The translations under genes were made by a program, and so were the position numbers. A stretch of DNA of 64,000 nt from Chitinophaga skermanii (GTDB lineage Bacteria > Bacteroidota > Bacteroidia > Chitinophagales > Chitinophagaceae): positions 210,429 to 274,428 of the forward strand of contig NZ_QLLL01000008.1 in the NCBI RefSeq assembly GCF_003259335.1, given 5' to 3'. Of the stretch, positions 7,628 through 14,815 are shown piece by piece. Each line of letters opens with the position of its first letter. Within the stretch, counting starts at the first letter, position 1. The notes under the pieces were generated by a model. The model searched no databases. It was not told the DNA's origin and saw only the letters and a list, made by a program, of their open reading frames with translations.

Positions 7628-7900
7628 CTAGTTTTTAAGTGAAATACTTTTGTTCCTCATTAGTCTAGCATAAACTAGTAAACGATATGTAGTTTCAATA
7701 TTGACTAGTGATAATGAAAGTGAGGTTGTAGGTAGATTACTTTCAATAAATAGATTGGAAATTTCGAGAGTGGCAATAAGGAGTTTTTCTACATTATTGA
7801 GCATAATTGATAAATTATGTTCTTGGATTTCCTCGAATTTAATAGAACGCCAAGCGACATTCTCGGGATCAACAATATTCCACTTGTTAAAGTCTGTCAT
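7628..7900 (-). CDS. Unknown 90-residue protein, first gene of leftward accessory cluster
   Basis: A small, mainly helical protein. The N-terminal part is polar (MTDFNKWNIVDPENVAWRSIKFEEIQEHN) and a leucine/serine-rich helical half follows. The ATG at 7898-7900 lies about 40 nt downstream of the T-run ending the structured RNA at 7942-8052, so expression would need readthrough of that terminator or a promoter in the short gap. The arrangement of structured RNA, terminator and small genes resembles type III toxin-antitoxin loci, but the protein does not show a recognisable ToxN-like sequence. Confidence 0.55.
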   Translation of the reverse strand: MTDFNKWNIVDPENVAWRSIKFEEIQEHNLSIMLNNVEKLLIATLEISNLFIESNLPTTSLSLSLVNIETTYRLLVYARLMRNKSISLKN

Positions 7901-7941
7901 ACGATTAGTTTGACTGGGTTAAACATGATTTTAACAAGAAA

Positions 7942-8052
7942 ACAAAAAAAGCGTGGAATCTCCTTGCCGCAGGGAACCCGTAGGAGGGGCTTGGTGACGG
8001 ACAAGAAGCCCACGCTATGGCATGGGCATTCTGTTTGCCAAACGTCACCAAA
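7942..8052 (-). ncRNA. Structured leader or small RNA with pseudoknot and intrinsic terminator
   Basis: Read leftwards, two perfect helices interleave. Segment 8043-8051 (TTGGTGACG) pairs with 7991-7999 (CGTCACCAA). Segment 8010-8016 (AGCGTGG) pairs with 7950-7956 (CCACGCT). Because one strand of each lies within the other pair, this is a pseudoknot. Further local hairpins are possible at 8036-8040/8018-8022 (TGGCA/TGCCA), at 7982-7986/7960-7964 (CTCCT/AGGAG), and GGGCTT/AAGCCC within the central loop. The second long helix is followed directly by seven Ts (7943-7949), so it doubles as an intrinsic terminator. No coding frame explains these pairings. It resembles no RNA class I can name. Confidence 0.7.
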
Positions 8053-8128
8053 ATGCTAAATTGAATGTTTCCTACGTATTCCCTGCATTTAGACGAAGCA
8101 AGATGCCTATAAATATTTTTACGAATCG

Positions 8129-8136
8129 CAAAAATA
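8129..8136 (-). promoter_or_regulatory. Candidate -7 box for the structured RNA
   Basis: Read leftwards these bases give TATTTTTG, a match to TAnnTTTG. Transcription would begin near 8120 and run through the structured RNA. No -33 box at standard spacing is seen. Confidence 0.3.
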
Positions 8137-8258
8137 ATATATGATTCTCAAAACTGATTTTAGTTTTCTTAGTTATTTCTACAAATATAGAAAAATTTTT
8201 AAAGAACGGAGTAGTAAACTACTCCAATTTGAAACTTTCTTTTACTTCACTTTGTTAG

Positions 8259-8501
8259 ATGTTAGAATCCAATAAGATATATAAACTCGAGTTTGGGAAA
8301 AAGCTAGAATTTTATATGGAAAAGCGGAAATTGAGTTATCAAACATTGGCGAATCAAGCTGGAGTGGAGAAGAAAACTATATATAATATATTAAAAGGAG
8401 TGCATGAACCCAAGCTAAGCACTATAATTAGACTATGTTTTGTCTTAGAAATTACCCCCAACGATTTAATTAGTATCCCTGATGAATTGAGTTATGAATA
8501 A
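8259..8501 (+). CDS. XRE-family transcriptional regulator
   Basis: An 80-residue protein that is essentially one Cro/CI helix-turn-helix: LEFYMEKRKLSYQTLANQAGVEKKTIYNILKGVHEPKLSTIIRLCFVLEITPNDLI. It is divergent from the structured-RNA transcription unit, with about 200 bp between them, so it may regulate that unit. A second possibility is control of the late operon, since it is the last rightward gene before the late leader. The single domain and small size fit a local repressor. Confidence 0.8.
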   Translation: MLESNKIYKLEFGKKLEFYMEKRKLSYQTLANQAGVEKKTIYNILKGVHEPKLSTIIRLCFVLEITPNDLISIPDELSYE

Positions 8502-8739
8502 CAATAACCTAAGCCATTTACATTATGTTATTAAATTCAGTATGTTTTAATGGTTATAATAACTATTTATACCACTGTTAATGAAATTATTTGTAGTTTA
8601 ATAAAAAACAGCTAATTTCGCTAGTACGTTTAAACGTACTTTCTCAGCATTAAGCATAATAGCGAGAAGTAATCGAGTAATTAATTATCCACTCACAGTG
8701 TTAGACGGAATGAAGTTCTATTAATATATTGCTTTAAGC
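8502..8739. other. Intergenic stretch with one long palindrome
   Basis: No gene is seen. The only notable element is the 18-bp palindrome at 8623-8640, listed separately. Confidence 0.5.
8623..8640. promoter_or_regulatory. Perfect 18-bp palindrome, possible operator
   Basis: AGTACGTTTAAACGTACT is self-complementary over all 18 bases and lies 120 bp downstream of the XRE regulator gene. With no loop it is a protein-binding type of palindrome, not an RNA hairpin. Confidence 0.5.
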
Positions 8740-8772
8740 AAAAAGATAGCCGCTACATGATATATAGCGGCT
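8740..8772 (-). terminator. Intrinsic terminator for the leftward small gene
   Basis: 8-bp arms (AGCCGCTA 8748-8755, TAGCGGCT 8765-8772) are followed on the leftward strand by a T-run ending near 8740. It lies just downstream of the 8803-9009 gene, which supports leftward transcription there. Confidence 0.75.
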
Positions 8773-8802
8773 TTAGATAGTCAAAAAATCTTGGTAAACG
8801 CA

Positions 8803-9009
8803 TTAAAGGAGGTGCAAGGCTCCTTTAATTGCAGCTTGAAATATGAAGTTAAACAACATATTGGCAGCTTGTTTACCAAGTAATAATAAAATCGATTGTT
8901 TTTTGTGGACACAGCCACAGTTACAATGATTTTTTTTTGCCTCTGTTTCAGTAACAGAAGCATGGTGGCCTTTTTTCCGAGGCTTTCGGCTATGGGTCTT
9001 TTTAACCAT
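8803..9009 (-). CDS. Small basic protein, unknown
   Basis: A 68-residue leftward frame with a very basic N-terminus (KKTHSRKPRKKGHH), a small Cys/His cluster (HCNCGCVHKK) and a hydrophobic C-terminal half (LLLLGKQAANMLFNFIFQAAIKGALHLL). The downstream terminator at 8740-8772 supports it. The final codons form a hairpin (ATTAAAGGAG/CTCCTTTAAT at 8802-8830). The opposite strand has an open frame here too (8896-9147), but that one is Phe/Leu-rich and looks like its shadow. Function is unknown; a short nucleic-acid or membrane-associated peptide is possible. Confidence 0.45.
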   Translation of the reverse strand: MVKKTHSRKPRKKGHHASVTETEAKKNHCNCGCVHKKQSILLLLGKQAANMLFNFIFQAAIKGALHLL

Positions 9010-9038
9010 CTTTTGAGTTTTATGTACCCTTTAGAATT

Positions 9039-9079
9039 ACTGGTAAGTAAGCGGGTACGTTACTCATTACCAGTTTTTT
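9039..9079 (+). terminator. Rightward intrinsic terminator or 5' hairpin
   Basis: Arms ACTGGTA (9039-9045) and TACCAGT (9068-9074) enclose an inner AGTAA/TTACT pair, followed by TTTTTTA. As a rightward terminator it would end transcripts from the 8259 gene. Read leftwards it would be a 5' leader hairpin of the 8803-9009 gene. Confidence 0.55.
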
Positions 9080-9761
9080 ATTATCTGCATAAAATGAAAA
9101 TTTTTACTATACCCCTTTTCACAGGAGCAGTATTTAAAAATATTTAACGTGTGTTTCAAAGATAATTGAAATACTACCCCGAAAAAATTTACATCCCCAT
9201 TTATTTTGTTGAAGTAATGAAAATATTCGATTTTTTCGACAAAATCTACCTTCCATTTCATATAGTAAAAAGTACGCAATCTACTATGTATCAGCTTTTT
9301 ATATTATAGAATTAAGTTGTTAACCATGTTAATAATTTTAATAAAAAATAATTATCTGCTCCTTAATCTTTTTAAAATTCTTAGAAAGCTCACCGCCTAA
9401 CTTTTAAATATTCTTAATGATCTAATTTTGTTGCTAAAAAATTGCATCAAAAAAATACTTAATTGCTTTAATATCCAACTAGTTACAAGTATTTATCTTT
9501 GCTGAAATTAGTTTGATTTTAATTTTCAACTTTATACATAATATTGAATTTTTTGTATAAAATGTAAATCTATCGTATTGAACTCCGGTTCTAATTTATA
9601 GTCCCGCAGGTATATTCAAATTTCAGAACAGATGTTAAAGAGAATATTAATTAAGTCCCCCCCTATGAGCAAGGTTCTCCCAATAGTACCCCCTTTGCGG
9701 GTGGGCACAGCCGCAGAAAACCGCTAGCGTAAGAATTTTTTTGAAGTTGACAACCTAACTA
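9080..9761 (+). promoter_or_regulatory. Late-operon leader, non-coding
   Basis: About 680 bp, very A+T-rich, without a convincing gene. A TATCTTTG box (9494-9501) matches TAnnTTTG and is the best late-promoter candidate, although no -33 box is well placed. The last 100 bp switch to C-rich sequence: a C7 run near 9657-9663, AGTACCCCC at 9686-9693, and a TGCGG/CCGCA hairpin (9696-9700/9711-9715). This suggests a structured 5' leader to the ParB/radical-SAM genes. Confidence 0.4.
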
Positions 9762-10415
9762 ATGCAACATACGATAAGAGAAATCGCAATCAGCGAACTA
9801 AAAGAGGATGCCCAAAACTTAAATAAAGGCACCATTAATGGTGAAGGCTTAATAAACAAGTCAATATCCAAATATGGGCTAGGGCGCGGCGTTCTAGTCG
9901 ATAAAAACAATGTAATCATAGCAGGAAACCATATAACCCATGAAGCCAAAAAACAAGGCTACGATAAGGTTATTTTAGTGCCTACGGATGGTAAAACATT
10001 GGTGGTTACCCAGCGCGTTGATGTTGACATTAAGACAAAAAAGGGTCGTGAAATGGCAATACTTGACAACACGACCTCTAAAACAAACTTTAATATCGAT
10101 TTTGATGCTGTAGGTGTACTAAGCGCCGATTTAAACTTGGACCTCGGCGCCCTTGGCCTAGATTATGATCCAATGGCCAGTGTAGTTTACGATTACGAAC
10201 CGGACGGGGCCACCGATAGTGCCGCGCAAGTAGAGGTTAAGCGGCAAGATAACACTAAACACACACCAGCCGCTAGTTTTGAACAAAATCTTTTCCCGCT
10301 TTCAATTGTACTTACTAAAGCGGAGCGCTTAAAATTTGATGCTTGGAAGAAACAAGCAAAGGTATCGAACGACACCGCCGCCTTTCAACTTATGTTTACT
10401 ATCGTTACCAGCTAA
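9762..10415 (+). CDS. ParB-like (ParB/Srx-fold) phage protein
   Basis: This 217-residue protein has an N-terminal ParB/sulfiredoxin-fold-like domain (about 1-120). It shows the typical pattern IAGNHITHEAKKQGY (residues 53-67, with G55-N56-H57 in the nucleotide-binding-loop position) followed by KKGREMAILDNTTSKTN. A DNA-binding HTH as in chromosomal ParB is not obvious, and the C-terminal 100 residues are unlike partition proteins. Phage proteins of this kind are often neighbours of DNA-modification enzymes. Here the next gene, 12 bp downstream, is a radical SAM protein, and packaging genes follow. A partition role is unlikely in an integrated phage. A role in a nucleotide- or DNA-modification step is inferred from context. 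Confidence 0.7.
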   Translation: MQHTIREIAISELKEDAQNLNKGTINGEGLINKSISKYGLGRGVLVDKNNVIIAGNHITHEAKKQGYDKVILVPTDGKTLVVTQRVDVDIKTKKGREMAILDNTTSKTNFNIDFDAVGVLSADLNLDLGALGLDYDPMASVVYDYEPDGATDSAAQVEVKRQDNTKHTPAASFEQNLFPLSIVLTKAERLKFDAWKKQAKVSNDTAAFQLMFTIVTS

Positions 10416-10427
10416 ATACAAAGTTTT

Positions 10428-11648
10428 ATGATATTTCCCTATGTTGGCGACTGGTTAATCCATCCCGCGCCCCTTCAACTTTCCTTTAATTACTGTTCCC
10501 ATAAATGTTCATACTGCTTTGCAAACCTAAACAATCCGCAACGCACGTTCTCTACGAAAGATTTTCAAACGCAGTTAAAAGGTATGTTTAGTAGCAATTC
10601 GCTACAGGCAACACTATTACGGGAAAAATACCCGGTGCTAATTTCAAATTTAGTTGATCCATTCGCTACATCAAATTACGCGCAGGCTGTACCTGTGATT
10701 GAAATACTTACCAACCTGCAAGTGCCTGTTACAATCCAGACACGAGGCGGCAAGGGTATAGAGGATGTACTCAAATTCCTACCATCGTCGGTATGGTACA
10801 TTTCCATACCTATGCTTGATGATGATATTCGCAAAAGGTATGAACCCGCGGCGCCTTCCATCCAATCGCGTTTAGAACTTATAGATAATTTGAAGTCATT
10901 GGGGCATGATGTTATTGTAGGTATCAACCCAACGTCCCCAACTTTTTTGCCGAACAATGATGCTTACTTGCTTATTGACATTCTACGCAATAAGGGAGTA
11001 CATGGTATTTGGATGGCGCCGTTACATTTTAATACAAAGCAGTTGGCGGTCATGCCCCTACGTGATAAATCGATGCTAGGTAATGACCTTATTCAAGAAG
11101 GGGTTAAAAGTTCTCGAATTATTCAACCTCATGTAGAGCAATTCATGCTTAATATCTGCAAGTATGCCTTGGATAAGGGCTTAGCTGTTGAAGGTATTAA
11201 TCATGTCGGCGGCAATAATTTCTTCGATGCATTCTACAACAAATACGATAAGTGCTTCCCTAACATTTATCAATTTCTTAACTGGTGCATTCAAAACAAG
11301 GCGAACAACGAACCAGTTTATTACCAAGAATTCGAAGATTTACTATTACCGTTGCTTCCGAAAGGTGATTTCAATATATCGCCTTATATGCGTTGCATGA
11401 ACCGCGATGTAGATAACGAGATACGAAGCGAGGAAGGCTATAAGCAAAGTTTTAAGCGGTTGTTACAACTTAGTTGGAATGATCGCCGGATGAAACGATC
11501 ATTGCATGAAAGCCTATTTCAATATGCTGTAGGTATTGAACTACATGAAGATTCCGCCAACTTTTCATTGGATGCACAAGGAAACCTCATTCAATATTTT
11601 AACAATGATATGTTTAGCGAAAATTACTTTTTAACCAATACTATATAA
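10428..11648 (+). CDS. Radical SAM protein, SplB/COG1533-like
   Basis: This 406-residue protein carries the radical-SAM cluster motif C23-x3-C27-x2-C30 (FNYCSHKCSYCFAN), which binds a 4Fe-4S cluster used to cleave S-adenosylmethionine. Downstream, SNLVDPFATSN, TIQTRGGKG and EPAAPSIQSRLELIDNLKSLGHDVIVGINP follow the pattern of the SplB/DNA repair photolyase-like group (COG1533). The C-terminal about 150 residues include a further Cys (MRCMNRD) and look specific to this protein. It is co-directional and closely linked to the ParB-like gene and the terminase, so DNA or a nucleotide is a plausible substrate. Peptide or cofactor modification cannot be excluded. Catalysis is inferred from the motif only. 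Confidence 0.85.
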   Translation: MIFPYVGDWLIHPAPLQLSFNYCSHKCSYCFANLNNPQRTFSTKDFQTQLKGMFSSNSLQATLLREKYPVLISNLVDPFATSNYAQAVPVIEILTNLQVPVTIQTRGGKGIEDVLKFLPSSVWYISIPMLDDDIRKRYEPAAPSIQSRLELIDNLKSLGHDVIVGINPTSPTFLPNNDAYLLIDILRNKGVHGIWMAPLHFNTKQLAVMPLRDKSMLGNDLIQEGVKSSRIIQPHVEQFMLNICKYALDKGLAVEGINHVGGNNFFDAFYNKYDKCFPNIYQFLNWCIQNKANNEPVYYQEFEDLLLPLLPKGDFNISPYMRCMNRDVDNEIRSEEGYKQSFKRLLQLSWNDRRMKRSLHESLFQYAVGIELHEDSANFSLDAQGNLIQYFNNDMFSENYFLTNTI

Positions 11649-11649
11649 T

Positions 11650-11838
11650 ATGGCAGTAGGTGGAAAACCAGCGTTACGCGCGTCCGTCACTAAGGGAGTA
11701 AATCGAAACAATCTTTCTACGAAGCAAAAGAAAATTGCTACAAACCTTGTTAATAAAGGTATGTTGAAAGCAAACAAAAACGGCGATCTTTCCTTCACCG
11801 CAAAAGGCAAGCAAGCAATTACAAAAGACACCTTCTAG
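11650..11838 (+). CDS. Small basic protein after the radical SAM gene
   Basis: This 62-residue, Lys-rich protein (NNLSTKQKKIATNLVNKGMLKANKNGDLSFTAKGKQAI) starts 1 bp after the radical SAM stop, so the two are almost certainly translated together. The helix/turn pattern plus a terminal beta-hairpin-like segment would fit a mini winged-helix DNA-binding fold. It could also be a substrate or carrier for the radical SAM enzyme. No family is recognised with confidence. Confidence 0.55.
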   Translation: MAVGGKPALRASVTKGVNRNNLSTKQKKIATNLVNKGMLKANKNGDLSFTAKGKQAITKDTF

Positions 11839-11846
11839 GTTAAATG

Positions 11847-11866
11847 CCCCCTATTATTTTAGGGGG
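11847..11866 (+). terminator. Intergenic hairpin before the terminase genes
   Basis: CCCCCTA (11847-11853) pairs with TAGGGGG (11860-11866) across a 6-nt loop. No strong T-run follows, so it is more likely an attenuator or processing site than a full terminator. It separates the ParB/radical-SAM set from the packaging genes. Confidence 0.45.
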
Positions 11867-11879
11867 TTAATCCTTTATT

Positions 11880-12374
11880 ATGCAACTTTCCCAACGTCAA
11901 TATGCCAAGGAAATTGGTGTGTCCAACGAAGCGGTAAGGCGGGCCATTAAGGACGGCAAAATAGTTAAAGGATGGGATGCTGCTACAAAAAAGATTATTC
12001 CAGAAATTGCCAACGCCGAGTGGGGCTATATTCATAATGCCGCGTCTACGGATAACCATGTAAACGACACCCCAAAAAAGGGCCTAACGCTGGATAGCGA
12101 TAGTTCGTACAACGATGCCAAACGGGTAAAAGAAATATTATCGGCTCAATTGATTGCACTAGAATTAAAGGAAAAGAAGGAAGAACTAGTTAACAAAGCA
12201 GCAGTTTACCAAGAACTTTTCAAGTTTGGGCAACAAATACGCACCGCGTTTCTAAATATACCGGATCGCACGATTGATAATATCATAGCTGCCGAAACAA
12301 GAAGCGAAGCGCACGCTATACTAACAAACGCCATTCACGAAGTCTTAGAAAAGCTTACGTCCATTGCTAAATAA
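11880..12374 (+). CDS. Terminase small subunit, Nu1-like
   Basis: This 164-residue protein opens with a helix-turn-helix (LSQRQYAKEIGVSNEAVRRAIKDGKIVKGWD) of the Nu1/winged-helix type that recognises the packaging site. A long charged helical region (AKRVKEILSAQLIALELKEKKEELVNKAAVYQ) then serves for oligomerisation and contact with the large subunit. It overlaps the large-subunit gene by 11 bp, the usual arrangement for coupled terminase subunits. Confidence 0.8.
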   Translation: MQLSQRQYAKEIGVSNEAVRRAIKDGKIVKGWDAATKKIIPEIANAEWGYIHNAASTDNHVNDTPKKGLTLDSDSSYNDAKRVKEILSAQLIALELKEKKEELVNKAAVYQELFKFGQQIRTAFLNIPDRTIDNIIAAETRSEAHAILTNAIHEVLEKLTSIAK

Positions 12375-14238
12375 TCATTTATTGTTAATTGCCGGATTTA
12401 TTGCAGGATTAACCCCAGAACCACGTTTAACGGTTTCGGAGTGGGCGAATACCAAACGCCACCTTGATAGTGTTTCCTCTGCGGAACCTGGTTTATATCG
12501 TACAGCGCGTACACCTTATTGGGAAGAACCCATGAACCATTTGAGTGTTGGTAGTGCCGTTCAAAAAATCGTTATAATAAAGTGTACGCAAATTGGAGCT
12601 ACCGAAGTTGGTAACAATTTTATTGGTTATATCGTAGACTGTGCACCGGGGCCAATAATGGTAGTAAATCCTACAGTTGATATGGTGAAACGCAACAGTA
12701 AAATGCGTATTACGCCAATGATCGACGCTTCCCCATCTTTAGCGGAGAAGTTTAAACCAAGTAAAGCAAAGGATAGCAGTAATACTATAAGCCAAAAGGA
12801 TTTTATAGGGGGGACATTGGTACTTACGGGTGCAAATTCTGGTGTTGGCTTGCGTAGTATGCCAGTCCGTTTTTTACTCTTGGATGAAGTAGATGCATAC
12901 CCAAACGATGTTGACGGTGAAGGATCGCCGATTATTCTTGCGGAGAAACGCACCTCTACTTATCCTAATAGGAAAATTCTAATTATTAGTACTCCAACAA
13001 TCGAAGGAAGATCCTTAATATCAAACGAGTTTTTCCTAACAGATCAACGCTACTACCATGTACCATGCCCGGTTTGCGGTGAATTTCAGAAACTTGTTTT
13101 TGCCCAATTACGTTGGGAAGGTCGCGATTACGAAAATACCTATTATGAATGTGCTTTCTGCAAAGGAAAGATTGCCGAACGCCACAAAGGCAATATGTTG
13201 TCAAAAGGCAAATGGATAGCATCAAAGCCGGAGTTAAAAGATAAAAGGACAGTAGGTTATCATATAAATGCATTGTACTCACCTTTTGGCTGGAAATCGT
13301 GGGCTGAAATTACCGAAGAATGGGTTAACGCCCAAGGTGATGACGCTAAAATGAAAGCATTCTTTAACACGGTACTTGGGGAAACATACAAAGAAATTAC
13401 GGAAGCGCCTGAATGGGAAGCTATTTACAATAGGGCAATGGAATATTTACCAAATACATTAATGAGGTCCGTGGCCTTCTTGACAGCGGGGATCGATGTG
13501 CAAAGCGACCGTGTAGAACTAGAAATAGTTGGTTGGATGCCACAGGGTATAACTCAATCAGTCGATTACCGTGTATTAGTTGGTGATACTACTAAAAAAG
13601 ATGTATGGAACGAACTCGATAAAATATTGAGTGAAACATGGAGCCGGGAGGATGGCGCACAACTTCCCCTTAGATTGGCTTGCATAGACAGTGGTTATAA
13701 TACAAGTACCGTTTATAGGTGGTCTAAGAAGCACACATTTAGCCGGGTAATTCCAATTAAAGGTAGCGATAGCCTTAATGCATACTTTTCTTCTCCCAAA
13801 ATAATCGATACGGTAAAACACGGGCAAAAGATCGGTAAGCAAAAGGTGTGGCATATTGGTTCTAGTTTTATCAAATCAGAAATTTATGCAAACCTGCGTC
13901 AATCGGTTGATACATCCACTGGCGAAGTACCATACGGTTATTGCTATATGCCGCAGCGTGAAACCCATTATTTTAAAGGCTTGACGGCCGAAGTTCAAGA
14001 GATTGTACGAAACAAAAAAGGCTACTTATCATACGTATGGGTGAAGCGTTACCCAAGAAACGAACCCTTGGACTGCCGTGTATACGCGCGTGCAGCAGCA
14101 GCAATAATCGGTTGTGACCGGTGGAGCAATGAACGCTGGATAACAGAAACCAACGTGGTACAATCCATTGCAGAAAAGAAAATAACAAAAACTATAAAGA
14201 AAAGTAACAAAGATTCTTATTGGAACCGTAACAAATAG
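12364..14238 (+). CDS. Terminase large subunit, GpA family
   Basis: This 624-residue packaging motor has an N-terminal ATPase with a GpA-type Walker A region (KCTQIGATE, residues 73-81) and Walker B LLLDEVD (171-177, D174/E175). A zinc-finger-like segment (CPVC...CAFC) is at about 235-275. The C-terminal nuclease domain begins around GIDVQSDRVELEIVGW, whose Asp is a metal ligand in the family. The length matches lambda/P2-type GpA proteins. It cuts concatemers and drives DNA into proheads. The initiating codon overlaps the small-subunit gene. The C-terminal tail is Lys-rich. Confidence 0.95.
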   Translation: MLNNHLLLIAGFIAGLTPEPRLTVSEWANTKRHLDSVSSAEPGLYRTARTPYWEEPMNHLSVGSAVQKIVIIKCTQIGATEVGNNFIGYIVDCAPGPIMVVNPTVDMVKRNSKMRITPMIDASPSLAEKFKPSKAKDSSNTISQKDFIGGTLVLTGANSGVGLRSMPVRFLLLDEVDAYPNDVDGEGSPIILAEKRTSTYPNRKILIISTPTIEGRSLISNEFFLTDQRYYHVPCPVCGEFQKLVFAQLRWEGRDYENTYYECAFCKGKIAERHKGNMLSKGKWIASKPELKDKRTVGYHINALYSPFGWKSWAEITEEWVNAQGDDAKMKAFFNTVLGETYKEITEAPEWEAIYNRAMEYLPNTLMRSVAFLTAGIDVQSDRVELEIVGWMPQGITQSVDYRVLVGDTTKKDVWNELDKILSETWSREDGAQLPLRLACIDSGYNTSTVYRWSKKHTFSRVIPIKGSDSLNAYFSSPKIIDTVKHGQKIGKQKVWHIGSSFIKSEIYANLRQSVDTSTGEVPYGYCYMPQRETHYFKGLTAEVQEIVRNKKGYLSYVWVKRYPRNEPLDCRVYARAAAAIIGCDRWSNERWITETNVVQSIAEKKITKTIKKSNKDSYWNRNK

Positions 14239-14243
14239 CACCC

Positions 14244-14630
14244 ATGGCACTTATAACGTTTCAAACCGCTACAAAACCACTTGAAGAAAGGTTAATCGAT
14301 GCAGCATGCATTTATTGGGATATTGACCGTGCAACACTATTCCAGAAGACAGAACAAGCACTTGCAGTATACCGTAAAGGTGTAGTTTATTATTTGATCC
14401 GTAATAGTACTACCTTATCATATCGCGAAATTGCCAACTTGTTCGGTTTCCGTGGGCATCAACCCGTTATGCGTTTAATTGATAATATCGACGCCAACCG
14501 CCGGGTGATTAGGCAAACCGCCTGCGACATTAAAGAAATTGAAAGCATCGCCGGGAAGCTTGAATCTCAAATCATTTGCTGCGATGTGAAACTACAAACA
14601 ATTTACCCCGATGAGAAAGTACACGAATGA
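14244..14630 (+). CDS. DnaA C-terminal-domain-like HTH protein
   Basis: This 128-residue protein's segment YRKGVVYYLIRNSTTLSYREIANLFGFRGHQPVMRLIDNI (about 46-86) follows the pattern of DnaA domain IV, which recognises DnaA boxes (compare the family's SYxEIGxxFGGRDHxTVxxA). There is no ATPase part, so it cannot replace DnaA. It lies between terminase and head-tail joining genes, where it could recognise a phage DNA site during packaging, or compete with host DnaA. The domain call is from pattern, not alignment. Confidence 0.65.
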   Translation: MALITFQTATKPLEERLIDAACIYWDIDRATLFQKTEQALAVYRKGVVYYLIRNSTTLSYREIANLFGFRGHQPVMRLIDNIDANRRVIRQTACDIKEIESIAGKLESQIICCDVKLQTIYPDEKVHE

Positions 14631-14814
14631 GCAGTACACGCAATTACATGATGCGTATAGCCAAGGAATACTAACAGTAAAATTCGCCGACAAACTGGTA
14701 ACCTATAGGAACTTAAACGAAATGAAAGAGTTACTAAGTGAGATGGAATTGTCGCTAGGCTTACGTAAGAAGCACATAACCAAAAAATTCACTTCATTCA
14801 CTAAAGGCATGTAG
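14611..14814 (+). CDS. gpW-like head-tail joining protein
   Basis: This 67-residue protein has the compact gpW pattern: a first helix (QYTQLHDAYSQG), a short beta-hairpin (LTVKFADKLVTYRNLNEMKELL) and a second helix. It overlaps the preceding gene by 20 bp and is followed immediately by the portal gene. In lambda, gpW plugs the portal and prepares the head for tail attachment. Confidence 0.8.
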   Translation: MRKYTNEQYTQLHDAYSQGILTVKFADKLVTYRNLNEMKELLSEMELSLGLRKKHITKKFTSFTKGM

Positions 14815-14815
14815 A

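Noticed and set aside
7942..8052. HDV-like or twister self-cleaving ribozyme
   Set aside because: The pairing order is pseudoknotted, but the hairpins fall between the wrong strands for the HDV fold, and no twister core was recognised.
6642..8052. A standard type III toxin-antitoxin (ToxIN) locus
   Set aside because: The RNA-terminator-gene layout is similar, but there are no tandem RNA repeats and no ToxN-like protein could be recognised.
7817..8059. A rightward 80-residue gene over the structured RNA
   Set aside because: The RNA pairings and terminator on the other strand explain the sequence, and the frame overlaps the 7628-7900 gene start.
9067..9279. A 70-residue leftward gene in the late leader
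   Set aside because: It has low-complexity, A+T-driven composition, overlaps the rightward terminator and has no supporting context.
9762..10415. Plasmid or chromosome partition system
   Set aside because: The ParB-like protein has no ParA partner, parS-like sites or central HTH, and the element is integrated.
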